Source: JBQTKD01 sp963703165 (GTDB lineage: Bacteria; Actinomycetota; Actinomycetes; Sporichthyales; Sporichthyaceae). Taken from it: a DNA stretch of 64,000 nt. The stretch spans positions 620,001-684,000 of the forward strand of contig OY969798.1 in the NCBI GenBank assembly GCA_963703165.1. Direction: 5' to 3'. The translations under genes were made by a program, and so were the position numbers. Positions 55,695 through 64,000 of the stretch are shown here, piece by piece; position 1 is the first letter of the stretch, and the number at the start of each line of letters is the position of its first letter. The notes beneath the pieces were generated by a model that did not search any database, had not been told where the DNA came from, and saw nothing but the letters and a program-made list of their open reading frames with translations.

Positions 55695-56293
55695 GTCGAG
55701 AGGGTTCCCTTGGTCGACGGCACGCCGGTCTCCCGCGGGTCGAGCGCGACGGCATCGCGCAGGGCTCGGGCCACGCCCTTGAACTGAGCCTCGGCGATGT
55801 GGTGCGCGTTGCGGCCGCGCAGGACGTCGACGTGCAGACAGATCTGGGCGGCGTTGACGAAGGACTCCCAGATGTGGCGAGTCAGGGTGGTGTCGTATTC
55901 CCCGATCATCGGGGCCTGACCCTCGGGCTCGGTGTGCACCAGGTAGGGCCGCCCGGAGAGGTCGACGGCCACCCGCACGAGGGCCTCGTCCAGGGGCACG
56001 AGCGAATTGGCGAAGCGCCGCACGCCCGCCTTGTCCCCCATGGCCTGACGAAAGGCGGTGCCCAGCGCGATCGCGGTGTCCTCGATCGTGTGGTGCGAGT
56101 CGATGTGCAGGTCGCCCTCGGTCTTGACGGTGAGGTCGAACAGACCGTGCTTGCCCAACTGGGAAAGCATGTGATCGTAGAACCCGATCCCGGTGGAGAT
56201 CTCGAGCTTCCCGCTGCCGTCGAGGTCCACCTCGACCAGCACGTTGGACTCCTTGGTCACCCTCTCGACCCGACCCGTACGCGGCCCTGTCAT
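55691..56293 (-). CDS. hisB: imidazoleglycerol-phosphate dehydratase
   Basis: 200-residue Mn-dependent dehydratase with the two metal-binding repeats DSHHTIEDTAIALGTAF and NAHHIAEAQFKGVARAL, and RHIWESFVNAAQICLHV. It is the short, monofunctional form without a phosphatase domain. It lies 28 bases after hisC. Confidence 0.95.
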   Translation of the reverse strand: MTGPRTGRVERVTKESNVLVEVDLDGSGKLEISTGIGFYDHMLSQLGKHGLFDLTVKTEGDLHIDSHHTIEDTAIALGTAFRQAMGDKAGVRRFANSLVPLDEALVRVAVDLSGRPYLVHTEPEGQAPMIGEYDTTLTRHIWESFVNAAQICLHVDVLRGRNAHHIAEAQFKGVARALRDAVALDPRETGVPSTKGTLST

Positions 56294-56321
56294 CGGCTCG
56301 CTCGCAAGCTCGCTCGAAGTG

Positions 56322-57407
56322 TCATGGCGTCAGATTTCCTTCCCGGCAGATCTTGCGAAGCGCGTCGAGAAAAGCGTCGTTCTCCGACGGTAGCCCGACG
56401 GTCACCCGCAGGCGGCCAGGCAGGCCGACGTCGCGGATCAGGACACCCTGGTCGAGCAGGCCCTGCCACACGGCGGCGGCATCGTCGAACAGGCCGAACA
56501 GGACGAAGTTCGCGTCCGACGGCACGACGTCGAGGCCCTCCGCGCGCAGTTCGCCGACGACCCGATCACGCTCGCCACGCAGGGTGGCGACCGTGCGCAG
56601 TAGGTCGACGTGGTGGCGCAGCGCGACCCGTGCGGCGACCTGGGTGAGCTCGGAGAGGTGGTACGGCAGGCGGACCAGCAGAAGGCATTCGACGAGCTTC
56701 GGATCCGCCGCGAGATATCCGACCCGCAGCCCGGCCATCGCGAAGGCCTTGGACATGGTCCGGCTCACGACCAGCCGGGGGCGGCCGGGCAGCAGGGTCA
56801 GCGCACTGGGGACACCGTCGCGGGCGAACTCGGCGTAGGCCTCGTCGACGACGACGATCCCTGCGGTCGCGTCGTACACGGCCTCGATGACCGAGAGCGG
56901 CAGCGCGGTCCCGCTGGGATTGTTCGGTGAGGTAAGGAAGATCACGTCGGGTGTGCGCTCGGCGATCTGCTCGAGTACCCGGCCCGCGTCGAGGGTGAAG
57001 TCGTCCTCGCGGTAGCCGCTGATCCAGCCCGTCCCGGTGGCCTCGGCGATGAGGCGGTGCATCGTGTAACTCGGCTCGAAGCCCAGCGCGGTGCGGCCCG
57101 CTCCCCCGAAGGCCATCAGCAGCTGCTGGATGATCTCGTTCGACCCGTTGGCCGCCCACACCTGATCCTGAGTCAGGTCGTGGCCGAGGTAGCCGGCGAG
57201 TTCGCCCCGCAGGGCCATCGCGTCGCGGTCCGGGTAGCGGTTCAACGTCAGGGCGGCCTCGCCCACCGCGGCGGCGAGATCAGCAGCGAGCGCCGGCGAC
57301 GGGCCGTACGGGTTCTCGTTGGTGTTCAGACGCACGGGGACGTCGAGCTGCGGCGCACCGTAGGCAGTACGGCCACGCAGGTCGGCTCGCAGCGGCAGTT
57401 CGTCCAC
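56322..57407 (-). CDS. hisC: histidinol-phosphate aminotransferase
   Basis: 361-residue class I/II PLP aminotransferase. It has the RLNTNENPYGPSP opening, the NGSNEIIQQLLMAFGGAG cofactor loop, SPNNPSGTALP, VVDEAYAEFA and the PLP lysine in SRTMSKAFAMAGLRVGYL. Start GTG at 57407. It lies 66 bases after hisD. Confidence 0.95.
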   Translation of the reverse strand: MDELPLRADLRGRTAYGAPQLDVPVRLNTNENPYGPSPALAADLAAAVGEAALTLNRYPDRDAMALRGELAGYLGHDLTQDQVWAANGSNEIIQQLLMAFGGAGRTALGFEPSYTMHRLIAEATGTGWISGYREDDFTLDAGRVLEQIAERTPDVIFLTSPNNPSGTALPLSVIEAVYDATAGIVVVDEAYAEFARDGVPSALTLLPGRPRLVVSRTMSKAFAMAGLRVGYLAADPKLVECLLLVRLPYHLSELTQVAARVALRHHVDLLRTVATLRGERDRVVGELRAEGLDVVPSDANFVLFGLFDDAAAVWQGLLDQGVLIRDVGLPGRLRVTVGLPSENDAFLDALRKICREGNLTP

Positions 57408-57473
57408 AGGTCTAAGGATATGGCCGAGGAGGGGTTCGGGCCTTCGGATAAACCTGACGCCCCCTCCGACGGC

Positions 57474-58781
57474 TCAGTCTCGAGGGACTCGAACGCGGAC
57501 GGCGTTGACGTGGGCCAGGAGGTTCTCCGCGCCGCCGAGGGCGTCGATGTGCCCGGCGACCTCGGCGAGGGCGTCGCGGGTGTACTCGACGATGTGCACG
57601 CTGCGCAGGAAGGAGTGCACCGAGAGTCCGCCGGAGTGCCGGGCGGTGCCGCCGGTGGGCAGGACGTGGTTGGAGCCCGCGAGGTAGTCGCCCAGGCTCA
57701 CCGGGGAGTAAGGCCCGACGAAGATCGCGCCGGCGTTTCGGATCCGGCGGGCCACCGCGGGGGCGTCCACGGTGAGGATCGCCAGATGCTCGGCGGCCCA
57801 CTCGTCGACGACGGCGATCCCGGCCTCCAGGTCCGCGACCAGGACGAGGGCCGACTGGTTGGCCAGGGCCGAGTCGACCTGGACGGTGTTCAGCGAGACC
57901 CCACGTTGGCGCCCGACCTCGATCTGGACGGCGTCGATCAGTGCGGGGCTGGTGGTGACGAGCAGCGTCGCGGCGTTCTCGTCGTGCTCGGCCTGGGAGA
58001 TCAGGTCGGCGGCGACGAAGGTCGGGTCGGCGGTGTCGTCGGCGAGCACAGCGATCTCGGTGGGCCCGGCTTCGGCGTCGATGCCGACGATGCCCTTGAG
58101 CAGGCGCTTGGCGCTGGCCACGTAGATGTTGCCCGGGCCGGTGACCAGATCGACCCGCTCGCACTCCTCGGTACCGTGCGCGAACATCGCGACGGCCTGG
58201 GCCCCGCCGACGGCGTAGACCTCCTCGACGCCCAGCAGTGCACACGCCGCCAGGACCACGGGGTGCGGCCAGCCGTCGTTGTCGGCCTGCGGCGGGGAGG
58301 TGACGGCGAGGGACTCGACGCCCGCGACCTGGGCCGGGACGACATTCATGACCACGCTGGACGGGTACGCCAACAGCCCACCCGGCACATACAGGCCGAC
58401 GCGGCGCACGGGCACCCACCGCTCGGTGACCACACCGCCGGGAGCCACGTCCACGACCGCGTCCGGATGGCGCTGGGCCGTGTGCACGATGCGGGCCCGC
58501 CGGGCTGCCTCCTCGAGCGCGGCACGCACCGTCGGGTCCAGATCGACCAGAGCCTTCTCGAGGATCTCCGCGGGCACCCGCGTGCTCGCGGGGCGGACCG
58601 CGTCGAAGCGCTCGCAGTAGTCCAGCACCGCTGCGACGCCGCGCTCCCGCACGTCGTCGCAGATGGGCCGCACGGTCTCGACCGTCGTCGCCACGTCCGC
58701 CGCCGCCCGCGGCAACCGCTCCCGCGGCACATCCGCGGGCGATCGCAGCTGCAGGTCGCGCAGGTCGAGGACGGGAATCAT
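57474..58781 (-). CDS. hisD: histidinol dehydrogenase
   Basis: 435-residue zinc enzyme for the last two steps of histidine synthesis. Motifs: YVPGGLLAYPSSVVMNVVPA, TGPGNIYVASAKRLLKG, GPTEIAVLADDTADPTFVAA, the catalytic DLISQAEHDENAAT and GSNHVLPTGGTARHSGGLSV. It is the first gene of the leftward his unit; its promoter should lie in the 109 bases before the divergent Lon-N-type gene. Confidence 0.96.
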   Translation of the reverse strand: MIPVLDLRDLQLRSPADVPRERLPRAAADVATTVETVRPICDDVRERGVAAVLDYCERFDAVRPASTRVPAEILEKALVDLDPTVRAALEEAARRARIVHTAQRHPDAVVDVAPGGVVTERWVPVRRVGLYVPGGLLAYPSSVVMNVVPAQVAGVESLAVTSPPQADNDGWPHPVVLAACALLGVEEVYAVGGAQAVAMFAHGTEECERVDLVTGPGNIYVASAKRLLKGIVGIDAEAGPTEIAVLADDTADPTFVAADLISQAEHDENAATLLVTTSPALIDAVQIEVGRQRGVSLNTVQVDSALANQSALVLVADLEAGIAVVDEWAAEHLAILTVDAPAVARRIRNAGAIFVGPYSPVSLGDYLAGSNHVLPTGGTARHSGGLSVHSFLRSVHIVEYTRDALAEVAGHIDALGGAENLLAHVNAVRVRVPRD

Positions 58782-58890
58782 GCCTCGATTCTATGTGCCG
58801 TCCGGCGACGCCTCCCTCGCGGCGGTCGCGCTGACCGGCGTACGAAAATTGCTCTCTCGGGGAGTTTTGGGGCGGGCATAGAGTCGGCGG

Positions 58891-59568
58891 GTGAGCGTGC
58901 GCCTGCCGCTGTTCCCGCTGGGGACTGTGCTGTTTCCCGGGATGCCGATGCCGCTGCATATTTTCGAGCCGCGGTATCGGCAGTTGGTCGCTGACCTGAC
59001 CGAGGGACTGCCCGGTGACGGTGCGGCGCCGGAGTTCGGGGTGCTCGCGATCCGGGAGGGCTGGGAGGTCGGGGCCGAGGCGGTGCCTGCCTTGCACGAG
59101 GTCGGGTGCACCGCTGTGGTCCAGCAGATCGAGGCGTTGCCCGACGGCCGCTTCAACGTGATGGCTGCCGGTGGACAGCGATTCCGGCTGCTCGATCTCG
59201 ACGAAAGCGGCCCGTACCTGGTCGGAGAGGTCGAGTACCTCGCCGAGACGGGCGGGGAGGACGCTGCACGGCGCGCGGCCTCGACCCGGACAGCCTTCCG
59301 CCGGTACGTGGCCCAACTGCTGGCCACGGCCGAGCAGGCCCCGCGACCGCCGGCTCAGCTGCCTGACGACCCGATCGTCCTGTCCTACCTGGTCGCGGCC
59401 TCGATGGTGCTGGACCTGGCGGATCGGCAGTCCATGCTGGAGGCCCCGGACGCTGCGTCGCGCCTGCAGGTCGCCTCAGCGCTGCTGGCGCGCGAGCGCT
59501 CCATCCTTACCCGGCTCCCGTCCGTCCCCGGGACTTCCCTCACCCGCGGACCCACCAGCCTCAACTGA
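58891..59568 (+). CDS. Lon N-terminal (substrate-binding) domain protein
   Basis: 225-residue stand-alone LON_substr_bdg protein (PUA-like) without ATPase or protease domains. The opening RLPLFPLGTVLFPGMPMPLH then IFEPRYRQLVADL is diagnostic, and FNVMAAGGQRFRLLDLDESG fits the second half. Start GTG 58891. Related genes next to hisD are common in actinobacteria; the function is not established. The last 93 bases overlap the convergent membrane-protein gene. Confidence 0.9.
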   Translation: MSVRLPLFPLGTVLFPGMPMPLHIFEPRYRQLVADLTEGLPGDGAAPEFGVLAIREGWEVGAEAVPALHEVGCTAVVQQIEALPDGRFNVMAAGGQRFRLLDLDESGPYLVGEVEYLAETGGEDAARRAASTRTAFRRYVAQLLATAEQAPRPPAQLPDDPIVLSYLVAASMVLDLADRQSMLEAPDAASRLQVASALLARERSILTRLPSVPGTSLTRGPTSLN

Positions 59569-60150
59569 GTCGAGGTCGTCCTCGGCGTCGAACGGGGAGC
59601 CTTCGGCGGCGGCGTCACCGGTTCGCGCCTGCGGTTTCTCCAGACCAAGAATCATGGAGACGTACGCGATCAGCACACCGATCGGCCAGCCGAGCAGGAC
59701 GATCTTGGAGCGGACGTCGATGGCGCCGTTCACCGTTTCCCCGTCGACAGTGCCGACAGCGGCCTGCACCAGGTCCGGCGGCCCGAACTCCTGGCCGGTG
59801 CGACGCGCGATCCAGGCCCCCGCGAACGCGGCCGCGGTGATCGCCAGCATCGCGGGCAGGGCCCGGCGGTAACGCCAGTAACCGACGGCGCCGCAGACGA
59901 CGCCCAGCGCCAATCCGAGCAGCAGGAACCAGCCGTCGGCGGCGATGAACTCGGAGCTGTCCTCGTCGAAGGGGAAGACCGAGCCCTCGATGTTCAGGTA
60001 TTTCGGAGGCGGGGCGAGCCACTGCCAGGCCATTCCCAACCACGGCGCGAGCAGCAGGGTGAGGAGCCCGGAGAGCAACGCAGCACGCATTGCCGCAACC
60101 ACCGGCACGCGCTGCGGGCCGGGCGCGGATTCCTTCACCCGGTTGCCCAC
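59476..60150 (-). CDS. DUF2567-like membrane protein
   Basis: 224-residue protein with four hydrophobic segments (ALLSGLLTLLLAPWLGMAWQ; WFLLLGLALGVVCGAVGYWR; ALPAMLAITAAAFAGAWIAR; KIVLLGWPIGVLIAYVSMIL) and an extracytoplasmic segment with GSVFPFDEDSSEFIAADGWF. The acidic/Gly C-terminal tail is encoded in the overlap with the convergent Lon-N-type gene. It resembles DUF2567 proteins of actinobacteria. Function unknown. Confidence 0.78.
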   Translation of the reverse strand: MGNRVKESAPGPQRVPVVAAMRAALLSGLLTLLLAPWLGMAWQWLAPPPKYLNIEGSVFPFDEDSSEFIAADGWFLLLGLALGVVCGAVGYWRYRRALPAMLAITAAAFAGAWIARRTGQEFGPPDLVQAAVGTVDGETVNGAIDVRSKIVLLGWPIGVLIAYVSMILGLEKPQARTGDAAAEGSPFDAEDDLDSVEAGGSAGEGSPGDGREPGKDGALARQQR

Positions 60151-60220
60151 GACTCCAGTCTCCTCCGTCCGAGTCGCCCCATGTTCACCGGTCGGGCGAT
60201 TCGACCTCGAACGGCGGAGA

Positions 60221-60487
60221 TTACTCGACCGAAACGCTGGTGTGCGACAACTCCCCGGCCTGGTCCGCGGCCGCCGCTCGGGTGCCCGCGGCCAATCCCA
60301 CGATCGCCAGCACCGCGGCGAGAACGACCGCGACCGCCGCCGCGACCAGCGCCAGACGGGTGCGCTGCGGACGAACCGGCCGCACGGCGGCGTGCCGACT
60401 GCGCGGCCCCGGCACGACGGCCGGAGGAGAGTTCGTGGCGGCAGCGGAACGAGGCCGTTCGGCCTGCGCTCGCGCCCCTGCTCGCAT
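60221..60487 (-). CDS. small single-pass membrane protein
   Basis: 88 residues: an Arg/Pro/Ala-rich cytoplasmic N terminus, one strong hydrophobic helix (LALVAAAVAVVLAAVLAIVG, about residues 45-65) and a short external tail. The ATG at 60487 has a consensus AGGAGG six bases upstream, which supports it as a real gene. I do not recognise the family. It lies between dnaE and the DUF2567-like gene on the same strand. Confidence 0.65.
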   Translation of the reverse strand: MRAGARAQAERPRSAAATNSPPAVVPGPRSRHAAVRPVRPQRTRLALVAAAVAVVLAAVLAIVGLAAGTRAAAADQAGELSHTSVSVE

Positions 60488-60667
60488 AGCGAGCCTCCTG
60501 ACCAGTGAAGATCGACATTCTGAGTCCTAGCTGAGACCTCAGAGTGCGGGCAGGAAGGCCCTGCAGGGAAGAGCCGGAGCGCGGGTCCATCCGGTCGGCG
60601 ACGACATCGAGACGAACGGATGATGCTCCAACCGGGCGTCGGCGGACCGACGGCACGGATGAGACAA

Positions 60668-63600
60668 CTAACCGAGGCAGGACGAGCCGAGTAGCGCCTT
60701 GAGGTCGCCCATCAAGGCGGGCGACGGGGTGACGTAGGGGCCCTTCTCCAACCGCATGACGGTGGTGCGGCTGCGGGCCTGCAGGTGCAGGTGGACCTCG
60801 GTGCTCCCCGGGTGGCTGGCGAGCACCTCCCGCAGCCGTTCGACCAGGGGCGGGGTGCAGCGCACGGCCGGCAGGTGCACCGCGACCGGTCCGCCCGCGC
60901 CCTTGGTCGTGTCCGGCAGGGTGAGGTCGGAGACGATCAGCTTGGGGGTGTCCTCGCGCCGGTCGATGCGGCCCTTGACCGCCACGACGCTGTCCTCGGC
61001 AAGCAGCTGCCCGAGGGCGGTGTAGGACTGCGGGAAGAGCATGCACTCGATCGAGCCCGCGAGGTCCTCCACGATCGCGATGGCCCACTGGTTGCCGGTC
61101 TTGGTCATCTTGCGCTGGATCCCGGTGACCAGGCCGGCGATGGTGACGGTCGAGCCGTCGGGGCGCCCCTCGGGGTCGGCCAGCGCACTGATCGAGCAGT
61201 CGGCGGCGGCGGCGAGCACGTGCTCGATCCCGGCCAACGGGTGGTCGGAGACGTAGAGCCCGAGCATCTCCCGCTCGTAGGCGAGCAGCGTGGTCTTGTC
61301 CCATTCGGTGTCGGGGATCTCGACGTCGAAGGTGGAGTCCGCGGCACCGGCCTCATCGAAGGCACCGAACAGCGAGTCCTGCCCGATCGCCTCGTTGCGC
61401 TTGATGTCGATGATCGCGTCGATCGCCCGCTCGTGGACGTTCAGCAGACCGCGCCGGGGGTGACGCAACGAGTCGAATGCGCCGCCCTTGATCAGGGATT
61501 CGACGGTCTTCTTGTTGCAGACCCCGGCGGGCACCTTGCGCAGAAAGTCCTGGAAGTCGACGAACTCGCCCTGGTCGGTGCGGGCGTTGACGATCTGTTC
61601 GACGACGTTCGCGCCGACGTTGCGCACCGCGGTCAGGCCGAAGACGATGTCCGTCCCGCGCGGGGTGAAGTTCGCGTCCGAGGCGTTGACGTCCGGCGGC
61701 AGCACCTTGATGCCCATCCGGCGGCACTCGTTGAGGTAGATCGCGGACTTGTCCTTGTCGTCGCGCACCGAGGTGAGCAACGCCGCCATGTACTCGGCGG
61801 GGAAGTTGGCCTTGAGGAACGCGGTCCAGTAGGACACCAGGCCGTAGCCCGCGGTGTGCGCCTTGTTGAACGCGTAGTCGGAGAACGGGACCAGGATGTC
61901 CCAGAGTGTCTTGATGGCGGCCTCGGAGTACCCGTTGGCCTTCATCCCGTCGGAGAAGGGGATGTACTCCTTGTCGAGGATCTCCTTCTTCTTCTTGCCC
62001 ATCGCTCGACGCAGCAGGTCCGCGGCGCCGAGGGAGTACCCGGCGAGCTTCTGCGCGATCGCCATGACCTGTTCCTGATAGACGATCAGGCCGTAGGTGT
62101 CGCCGAGGATCTCCGACAGCGGTTCCTCGAGCTCAGCATGGATCGGCACGACGGGCTTGCGCCCGTTCTTGCGGTCGGCGTAGTCGTTGTGCGCGTTGGC
62201 GCCCATGGGACCCGGGCGGTACAGCGCGAGGACCGCGGAGATGTCCTCGAAGTTGTCCGGGATCATCGAACGCAGCAGAGCCCGCATCGGGCCGCCGTCG
62301 AGTTGGAAGACGCCCAGGGTGTCCCCGCGGGCGAGCAACTCGTACGCCTTACGGTCCGTCAGTTCCAATTTCTCCAGCACCAACGGCTGCCCGCCGTTGA
62401 GGTCGATGTTGTACAGGCAGTCGTCGAGCACGGTCAGGTTGCGCAGCCCGAGGAAGTCCATCTTCAGCAGCCCGAGGGACTCGCAGGCCCCCATGTCGAA
62501 CTGGGTGATGATCGCGCCGTCCTGCTCGCGGCGCTGGATCGGGATGACGTCGAGCAACGGTTCGGCGGACAGGATGACACCCGCGGCGTGCACACCCCAC
62601 TGCCGCTTGAGGCCCTCGAGACCACGCGCGGTGTCGACGACCTTCTTGACGTCGGCGTCCTGCTCGTAGAGCGAACGGAACTCGCCGGCCTCGCCGTAGC
62701 GCGGATGGTCCTTGTCGAAGATCCCCGCGAGGGGGATGTCCTTGCCCATCACCGCGGGCGGCATGGCCTTGGTGATGCGGTCGCCCATCGCGAAGGGGTA
62801 CCCGAGGACGCGGGCGGAGTCCTTCACCGCGGCCTTGGCCTTGATGGTGCCGTAGGTGATGATCTGCGCGACGCGTTCCTCGCCGTACTTCTCCGTCGCG
62901 TACCGGATCATGTCGCCGCGTCGGCGTTCGTCGAAGTCCATGTCGATGTCGGGCATCGAGATGCGCTCGGGGTTGAGGAAGCGCTCGAAGATCAGGCCGT
63001 GCTTGATCGGGTCGAGCTCGGTGATGCCCATCGCGTAGGCGATCAGCGCCCCGGCCGCGGACCCACGACCGGGACCGACCCGGATCTTGTTGTCCTTGGC
63101 GTACTGCACGAGATCGGCGGTCACCAGGAAGTACCCCGGGAAGCCCATCTTGATGATCATGTCGACCTCGTAGGCCGCCTGATCGATGTGCGTCTGCGGC
63201 ACCTGACCGTCGAAGCGCAGGGCCAGGCCGCGCTCGACCTCCTTACGCAGGAAGGAGTCCTCGGTCTCCCCCTCCGGCACCGGGAAGCGCGGCATGAGAT
63301 TGCGGGACGTGAACCCCATCTGGCACCGCTCGGCGATGAGCAACGTGTTGTCGCACGCCTCGCGCAGGCCGTACTGGTCCTGCCACAGCGCCCGCATCTC
63401 CGCGGGGCTCTTGAGATAGAAGTCGGTCGCGTCGAACTTGAAGCGGTTCGGGTCGGCAAGGGTCTTGCCGGACTGCACGCACAGCAGCACCTCGTGCGCG
63501 CCGGCGTCCCCGGCGGCGGCGTAGTGCAGGTCATTGGTGGCGAGCAGCGGCAAGTTCATGTCCTTGGCCAGGCGCATCAGCCCGTCGTGCGCGCGCTTCT

Positions 63601-64000
63601 CGATGCCGATGCCGTGGTCCATCAGCTCGCAGAAGAAATTCTCCTTGCCGAAGATGTCGCGGAACTCGCCCGCGGACTCCTTGGCCTTCTCGTAGTTCCC
63701 GATCCGCAGCCAGGTCTGGATCTCCCCCGACGGGCAGCCCGTGGTGGCGATCAGACCCTTGCCGTAGAGGTTCAGCAGTTCGCGGTCCGCCCGCGGCTTG
63801 TAGAAGAAGCCCTCCGTGCTCGCCCGGGACGAGAGCCGGAACAGGTTCTGCATGCTCTCGGTGTCGGTCGCGAGCATGGTCATGTGCGTGTACGAACCCG
63901 ACCCGGAGACGTCGTCCTCGCCGCCGTCGGCCCAGCGCACGCGGGTGCGCTCCCCGCGGTGGGTACCCGGGGTGAGGTAGGCCTCCATGCCGACGATCGG
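60668..64000 (-). CDS. dnaE: DNA polymerase III alpha subunit (5' end outside window)
   Basis: Replicative polymerase. The open frame runs off the right edge; 1110 residues of the C-terminal part are inside. Present are the end of the PHP domain (TGCPSGEIQTW, LPLLATNDLHYA), the catalytic aspartates in MPDIDMDFDERRRGD and LLKMDFLGLRNLTVLDD, the palm/fingers segments VGPGRGSAAGALIAYAMGIT and GLIVYQEQVMAIAQKLAGYS, the HhH region GVCNKKTVESLIKGGAFDSL and the OB domain VTIAGLVTGIQRKMTKTGNQ. This is the DnaE1 type, not the shorter DnaE2. The stop at 60668 is followed by 180 gene-free bases. Confidence 0.95.
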   Translation of the reverse strand, partial: PIVGMEAYLTPGTHRGERTRVRWADGGEDDVSGSGSYTHMTMLATDTESMQNLFRLSSRASTEGFFYKPRADRELLNLYGKGLIATTGCPSGEIQTWLRIGNYEKAKESAGEFRDIFGKENFFCELMDHGIGIEKRAHDGLMRLAKDMNLPLLATNDLHYAAAGDAGAHEVLLCVQSGKTLADPNRFKFDATDFYLKSPAEMRALWQDQYGLREACDNTLLIAERCQMGFTSRNLMPRFPVPEGETEDSFLRKEVERGLALRFDGQVPQTHIDQAAYEVDMIIKMGFPGYFLVTADLVQYAKDNKIRVGPGRGSAAGALIAYAMGITELDPIKHGLIFERFLNPERISMPDIDMDFDERRRGDMIRYATEKYGEERVAQIITYGTIKAKAAVKDSARVLGYPFAMGDRITKAMPPAVMGKDIPLAGIFDKDHPRYGEAGEFRSLYEQDADVKKVVDTARGLEGLKRQWGVHAAGVILSAEPLLDVIPIQRREQDGAIITQFDMGACESLGLLKMDFLGLRNLTVLDDCLYNIDLNGGQPLVLEKLELTDRKAYELLARGDTLGVFQLDGGPMRALLRSMIPDNFEDISAVLALYRPGPMGANAHNDYADRKNGRKPVVPIHAELEEPLSEILGDTYGLIVYQEQVMAIAQKLAGYSLGAADLLRRAMGKKKKEILDKEYIPFSDGMKANGYSEAAIKTLWDILVPFSDYAFNKAHTAGYGLVSYWTAFLKANFPAEYMAALLTSVRDDKDKSAIYLNECRRMGIKVLPPDVNASDANFTPRGTDIVFGLTAVRNVGANVVEQIVNARTDQGEFVDFQDFLRKVPAGVCNKKTVESLIKGGAFDSLRHPRRGLLNVHERAIDAIIDIKRNEAIGQDSLFGAFDEAGAADSTFDVEIPDTEWDKTTLLAYEREMLGLYVSDHPLAGIEHVLAAAADCSISALADPEGRPDGSTVTIAGLVTGIQRKMTKTGNQWAIAIVEDLAGSIECMLFPQSYTALGQLLAEDSVVAVKGRIDRREDTPKLIVSDLTLPDTTKGAGGPVAVHLPAVRCTPPLVERLREVLASHPGSTEVHLHLQARSRTTVMRLEKGPYVTPSPALMGDLKALLGSSCLG

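Noticed and set aside
56290..56320. Repeats of the ctcgctcgcaag type between hisB and hisC, with a similar motif near 28660
   Set aside because: Too short and degenerate to call a repeat family from one window.

Overview
The window is a high-GC actinobacterial chromosome segment. Coding is dense, GTG starts are common, there are many 4-base start/stop overlaps, and the housekeeping order coaE - rpsA - polA - liv transporter - ANTAR regulator - pyk - gltBD - lgt - trp - his - dnaE is the one familiar from Streptomyces and, in part, Mycobacterium. Details such as the dual HisA/TrpF enzyme PriA, an EspI-like ParA ATPase, VapBC modules and the Trp-region membrane protein agree. A Sporichthya/Frankia-like lineage is my guess, not something the sequence proves.

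Layout. 1-5 kb: a PEP-utilising enzyme cut by the window edge, coaE, a VapBC pair and rpsA. 5-9 kb: a methyltransferase, a tiny MT0933-like antitoxin homologue and polA. 9-16.4 kb: branched-chain amino acid ABC transporter (livHMGF), a secreted TAP-type peptidase and the cognate-looking binding lipoprotein. 16.5-20.2 kb: an ANTAR response regulator, tRNA-Leu(CAA) and two tandem secreted proteins sharing an unrecognised six-cysteine domain. 20.2-30.2 kb: a leftward run of copper ATPase, DUF5134-like membrane protein, PepSY membrane protein and a giant tandem nucleotide cyclase, followed by a metallophosphoesterase and a cyclic-nucleotide-binding protein. 30.2-44.8 kb: PPK2, pyk, a secreted hydrolase, gltD/gltB, lgt, an MFS exporter, an ML (NPC2-like) secreted protein, a second VapBC and a flavin-fold oxidase. 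44.8-58.8 kb: trpA-B-C-membrane protein-trpE-hisI, an EspI-like ATPase on the other strand, then hisF-priA-L,D-transpeptidase-hisH-B-C-D. 58.9-64 kb: a Lon-N-domain protein, a DUF2567-like membrane protein, a small membrane protein and most of dnaE.

Ten single-base disruptions interrupt otherwise perfect conserved genes: rpsA, polA, livH twice, livM twice, livF, an MFS gene, vapB2 and the trpB/trpA junction. In each case the total length is off by exactly the predicted number of bases, so I read these as assembly errors and not as gene decay; coordinates for these genes span the repaired gene.

The points most worth following are the tandem six-cysteine secreted proteins, the cyclase whose catalytic residues are split between two half-domains beside a phosphoesterase and a cyclic-nucleotide sensor, the ML-domain secreted protein, the LivH ectodomain fusion, and a CsoR-like palindrome inside the gene preceding copA.
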